From Gemmatimonadota bacterium (lineage in GTDB: Bacteria; Gemmatimonadota; Gemmatimonadetes; Gemmatimonadales; GWC2-71-9), in assembly GCA_003221085.1 (NCBI GenBank), contig QHUD01000131.1, forward strand, positions 1 to 8,571: a DNA stretch of 8,571 nucleotides, written 5' to 3'. The notes under the pieces are model-generated. The model worked only from the letters and a program-made list of their open reading frames with translations. It searched no databases and had not been told where the DNA came from. The position numbers and the translations under genes were made by a program. Of this stretch, positions 6,800 to 8,571 are shown in pieces; positions within the stretch are counted from its first letter, which is position 1, and each line of letters opens with the position of its first letter.

Positions 6800-6961
6800 T
6801 CAATCAAGCAGGCGCCCCGCGATGCGGCGCCCGGCGTACATACCGATACCGGTCCCGAGCATGCTGACGACGAACGCCGTCATTATGCCGCCGCCGGCGC
6901 CGAGCCACCAGCCAAGCGAGCCCCCCAGGCTGGCTCCCAGAAACGTGAGCAGCTTGGACAC
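6800..6961 (-). CDS. Small glycine-rich two-helix membrane protein (GTG start)
   Basis: A 53-residue protein starting at GTG: VSKLLTFLGASLGGSLGWWL, then GAGGG, then IMTAFVVSMLGTGIGMYAGR and a basic end RRIAGRLLD. Two hydrophobic segments (about 4-21 and 26-44) with regularly spaced glycines fit a hairpin of two closely packed membrane helices (glycine-zipper-like). The C-terminal arginines fit a cytoplasmic side. It is the first gene of the tight envelope cluster and its stop lies 18 nt before the DUF4431-like start. The Shine-Dalgarno site is poor (GAAGCAATCTAGAAC before GTG). Coding status rests on the hydrophobic pattern, the position and the clean frame. I recall similar short proteins in other GC-rich bacteria but no function. 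Confidence 0.7.
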   Translation of the reverse strand: MSKLLTFLGASLGGSLGWWLGAGGGIMTAFVVSMLGTGIGMYAGRRIAGRLLD

Positions 6962-7070
6962 GTTCTAGATTGCTTCAGCGGGCACGCTGGCCATCACGCG
7001 ACACCCGCATCTCCCCCTCGACGAATTGGGGATGGGTCATGTGGCCACGCCGCCGCCCGACGACGCACTC
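6962..7070. other. 109-bp gap between mutase gene and envelope cluster
   Basis: No convincing promoter or intrinsic terminator can be seen. It carries a 21-codon minus-strand frame (7040-6975) without a ribosome site or family resemblance, which I do not call. The region must hold any promoter specific to the four-gene envelope cluster. Confidence 0.35.
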
Positions 7071-8571
7071 TTAGGTTGGTCGATACACCCCCCAGACGCC
7101 CCGCAGTACGTCCGAGATCTCCCCGACGGTCGCACGAGCCCGCACGGCCTCGAGCATTGGCTCCATGAGCGGCGCCGCCGGATCGTGCGCCGCACGCTCG
7201 AGCCCACCCAGCGCTCGTTTCACGTTTCCCGCGTCCCGGTTCCCGCGCAGCTCCGCGACCCGCCGTCGCTGCGCCGCGGCCAAGGCCGAGTAATCCGGCG
7301 CCGGCGGCGACGGAATCTCCTGATCGTCCGCGTAGTCGTTCACCCCCACCACCACGCGCTCTCCCGACTCGATCGCGCGCTGCTGCGCGTACGCGCTGCG
7401 CGCGATCGCCTCCTGAAACAGGCCCCGCTCGACCGCCCGCGCCGCGCCCCCAGCCCGCTCGATTTCCCCGAGCAACTGCCGCGCCTCCCGCTCCACTCGA
7501 TCCGTCAACGCCTCCACGTACCAGCTGCCACCCGCCGGATCGACGGTTTCCGGAATCCCGGTCTCGTGCGCCAGAATCTGCTGCGTGCGGAGCGCCAGCG
7601 TGGCGCTCTGCTCCGTCGGCAATGCCAGCGCCTCGTCGTAGGCATTGGTGTGCAAAGACTGCGTTCCCCCGAGCACTGCTGCCAACGCCTGGATGGCCAC
7701 CCGCACCACGTTGTTCTTGGGCTGCTGCGCCGTGAGCGTCGACCCCCCCGTCTGCGTGTGGAACCGCAACCGGCAGGCAGCGTCGTTCGCCTGAAACTTT
7801 TCCTTCATGAGACGGGCCCACAGCCGCCGCGCCGCGCGGAACTTGGCGACCTCTTCGAACAAATCGGTGAAGGCCGCGAAGAAGAACGACAGCCGTAGTG
7901 CGAACTGATTGACGTCCAACCCCGCCGCCACCGCACGCCGCACGTACTCGAGCCCGTTCGCAAAGGTGAATCCCAACTCCTGCGCTGCCGTCGCCCCCGC
8001 CTCCCGCAGGTGATAGCCCGACACCGAGATCGGATTGATGCTCATCCCCTCGGTGGTGACGAAGCGGCACACGTCGGTCGCGAGCCGGAGCGACGGCTCG
8101 ATCGGATAGATGTACGTGCCACGCGCGATGAATTCCTTGAGGATGTCGTTCTGGATGGTGCCCTGCAACTGGCGGCGGGTCACGCCGTGCTCCTCCCCCA
8201 CCACGACGTACATCGCGAGCAGCACGGGCGCGGTCGCGTTGATGGTCATGGAGGTGGACACGCGATCGAGCGGAATGGCGTCGAACAGGAGGGCCAGATC
8301 GTCGACCGTGTCGATCGCCACACCGGCGCGACCTACCTCACCCTCAGCCATGGGATGGTCCGAGTCGTACCCCATTTGGGTCGGCAGATCGAACGCGACC
8401 GACAAGCCCGTCTGTCCCGCCGCGAGGAGATGCCGGAACCGCGCATTGGTCTCCTGTGCCGTCCCGAACCCGGCGTACTGGCGCATCGTCCAGAGCTTGC
8501 CGCGATACATGGTCGGATGGACGCCGCGCGTGTACGGAAACGCGCCCGGAGCGCCGAGCTCGCTGAGCGGC
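7071..8571 (-). CDS. Methylmalonyl-CoA mutase catalytic chain (5' end beyond window)
   Basis: The B12-dependent mutase that interconverts (R)-methylmalonyl-CoA and succinyl-CoA in cytoplasmic propionate and odd-chain/branched-chain metabolism. The 499 visible residues form the TIM-barrel substrate domain. Reading continues upstream of the ATG at 8510 as PLSELGAPGAFPYTRGVHPT, which is normal family sequence, so that ATG is not the start; perhaps 30-60 residues are missing. Family motifs: TMYRGKLWTMRQYAGFG, LSVAFDLPTQMGYDSD, GTIQNDILKEFIARGTYIYP, SGYHLREAGAT, LRLSFFFAAFTDLFEEVAK, THTQTGGSTLTAQ-type RFHTQTGGSTLTAQQP, and TQSLHTNAYDEALALPTE. Residues matching Propionibacterium Tyr89, Gln197, Arg207, Tyr243 and His244 are all present. 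Tyr89 and Arg207 separate methylmalonyl- from isobutyryl- and hydroxyisobutyryl-CoA mutases. The protein ends at VYRPT without a DxHxxG cobalamin domain, so it needs a separate B12-binding subunit, which is not in this window. Confidence 0.95.
   Translation of the reverse strand, partial: PLSELGAPGAFPYTRGVHPTMYRGKLWTMRQYAGFGTAQETNARFRHLLAAGQTGLSVAFDLPTQMGYDSDHPMAEGEVGRAGVAIDTVDDLALLFDAIPLDRVSTSMTINATAPVLLAMYVVVGEEHGVTRRQLQGTIQNDILKEFIARGTYIYPIEPSLRLATDVCRFVTTEGMSINPISVSGYHLREAGATAAQELGFTFANGLEYVRRAVAAGLDVNQFALRLSFFFAAFTDLFEEVAKFRAARRLWARLMKEKFQANDAACRLRFHTQTGGSTLTAQQPKNNVVRVAIQALAAVLGGTQSLHTNAYDEALALPTEQSATLALRTQQILAHETGIPETVDPAGGSWYVEALTDRVEREARQLLGEIERAGGAARAVERGLFQEAIARSAYAQQRAIESGERVVVGVNDYADDQEIPSPPAPDYSALAAAQRRRVAELRGNRDAGNVKRALGGLERAAHDPAAPLMEPMLEAVRARATVGEISDVLRGVWGVYRPT

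Noticed and set aside
6975..7040. 21-codon minus-strand frame between the mutase and the small membrane protein
   Set aside because: No ribosome site, no hydrophobic pattern, and short enough to arise by chance.
6994..8070. 358-codon minus-strand frame within the mutase gene
   Set aside because: Gly/Arg/Ala-rich shadow in the wrong frame; the mutase frame carries all family motifs.

Overview
The window is gene-dense, high-GC bacterial DNA in which every supportable gene lies on the minus strand. Transcription therefore runs from position 8571 down towards position 1. I infer a soil- or sediment-type Gemmatimonadota or Acidobacteriota-like bacterium, Gemmatimonadota being my first guess. The reasons are the high GC, the LVIVD-repeat lipoprotein, the GMC dehydrogenase and the stand-alone methylmalonyl-CoA mutase catalytic chain. 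There is no rRNA or other marker gene to confirm this. I see no tRNA, rRNA, insertion sequence, phage gene or CRISPR array.

Layout in the direction of transcription. (1) 8571-7071 is the catalytic chain of methylmalonyl-CoA mutase, cut at its 5' end by the window edge and lacking a fused B12-binding domain. (2) After a 109-bp gap come four closely spaced genes, 6961-5196: a 53-residue glycine-rich membrane protein (GTG start), a DUF4431-like exported protein, a DUF2846-like lipoprotein and a CPBP-family intramembrane protease. Together they look like a small envelope cluster. (3) A 173-bp gap (5195-5023) is the longest gene-free stretch and holds short palindromes that may be regulatory. (4) A four-gene unit runs from 5022 past position 1: an exported DUF305 protein with a Met/His-rich loop, a GTG-started LVIVD beta-propeller lipoprotein (GTGA overlap), a secreted GH130-type mannosidase or phosphorylase (17-bp gap), and a GMC-family FAD oxidoreductase (ATGA overlap) with a three-cysteine cluster, cut at its 3' end.

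The last unit is the most interesting part. Its 4-base overlaps show that two pairs of genes are translationally coupled. It joins two exported proteins of unknown role to a secreted mannoside-active enzyme and a sugar/alcohol-type dehydrogenase. A reasonable but unproven reading is a periplasmic or surface system that binds or releases a mannosidic sugar and oxidises it, with DUF305 as a possible metal-binding partner.
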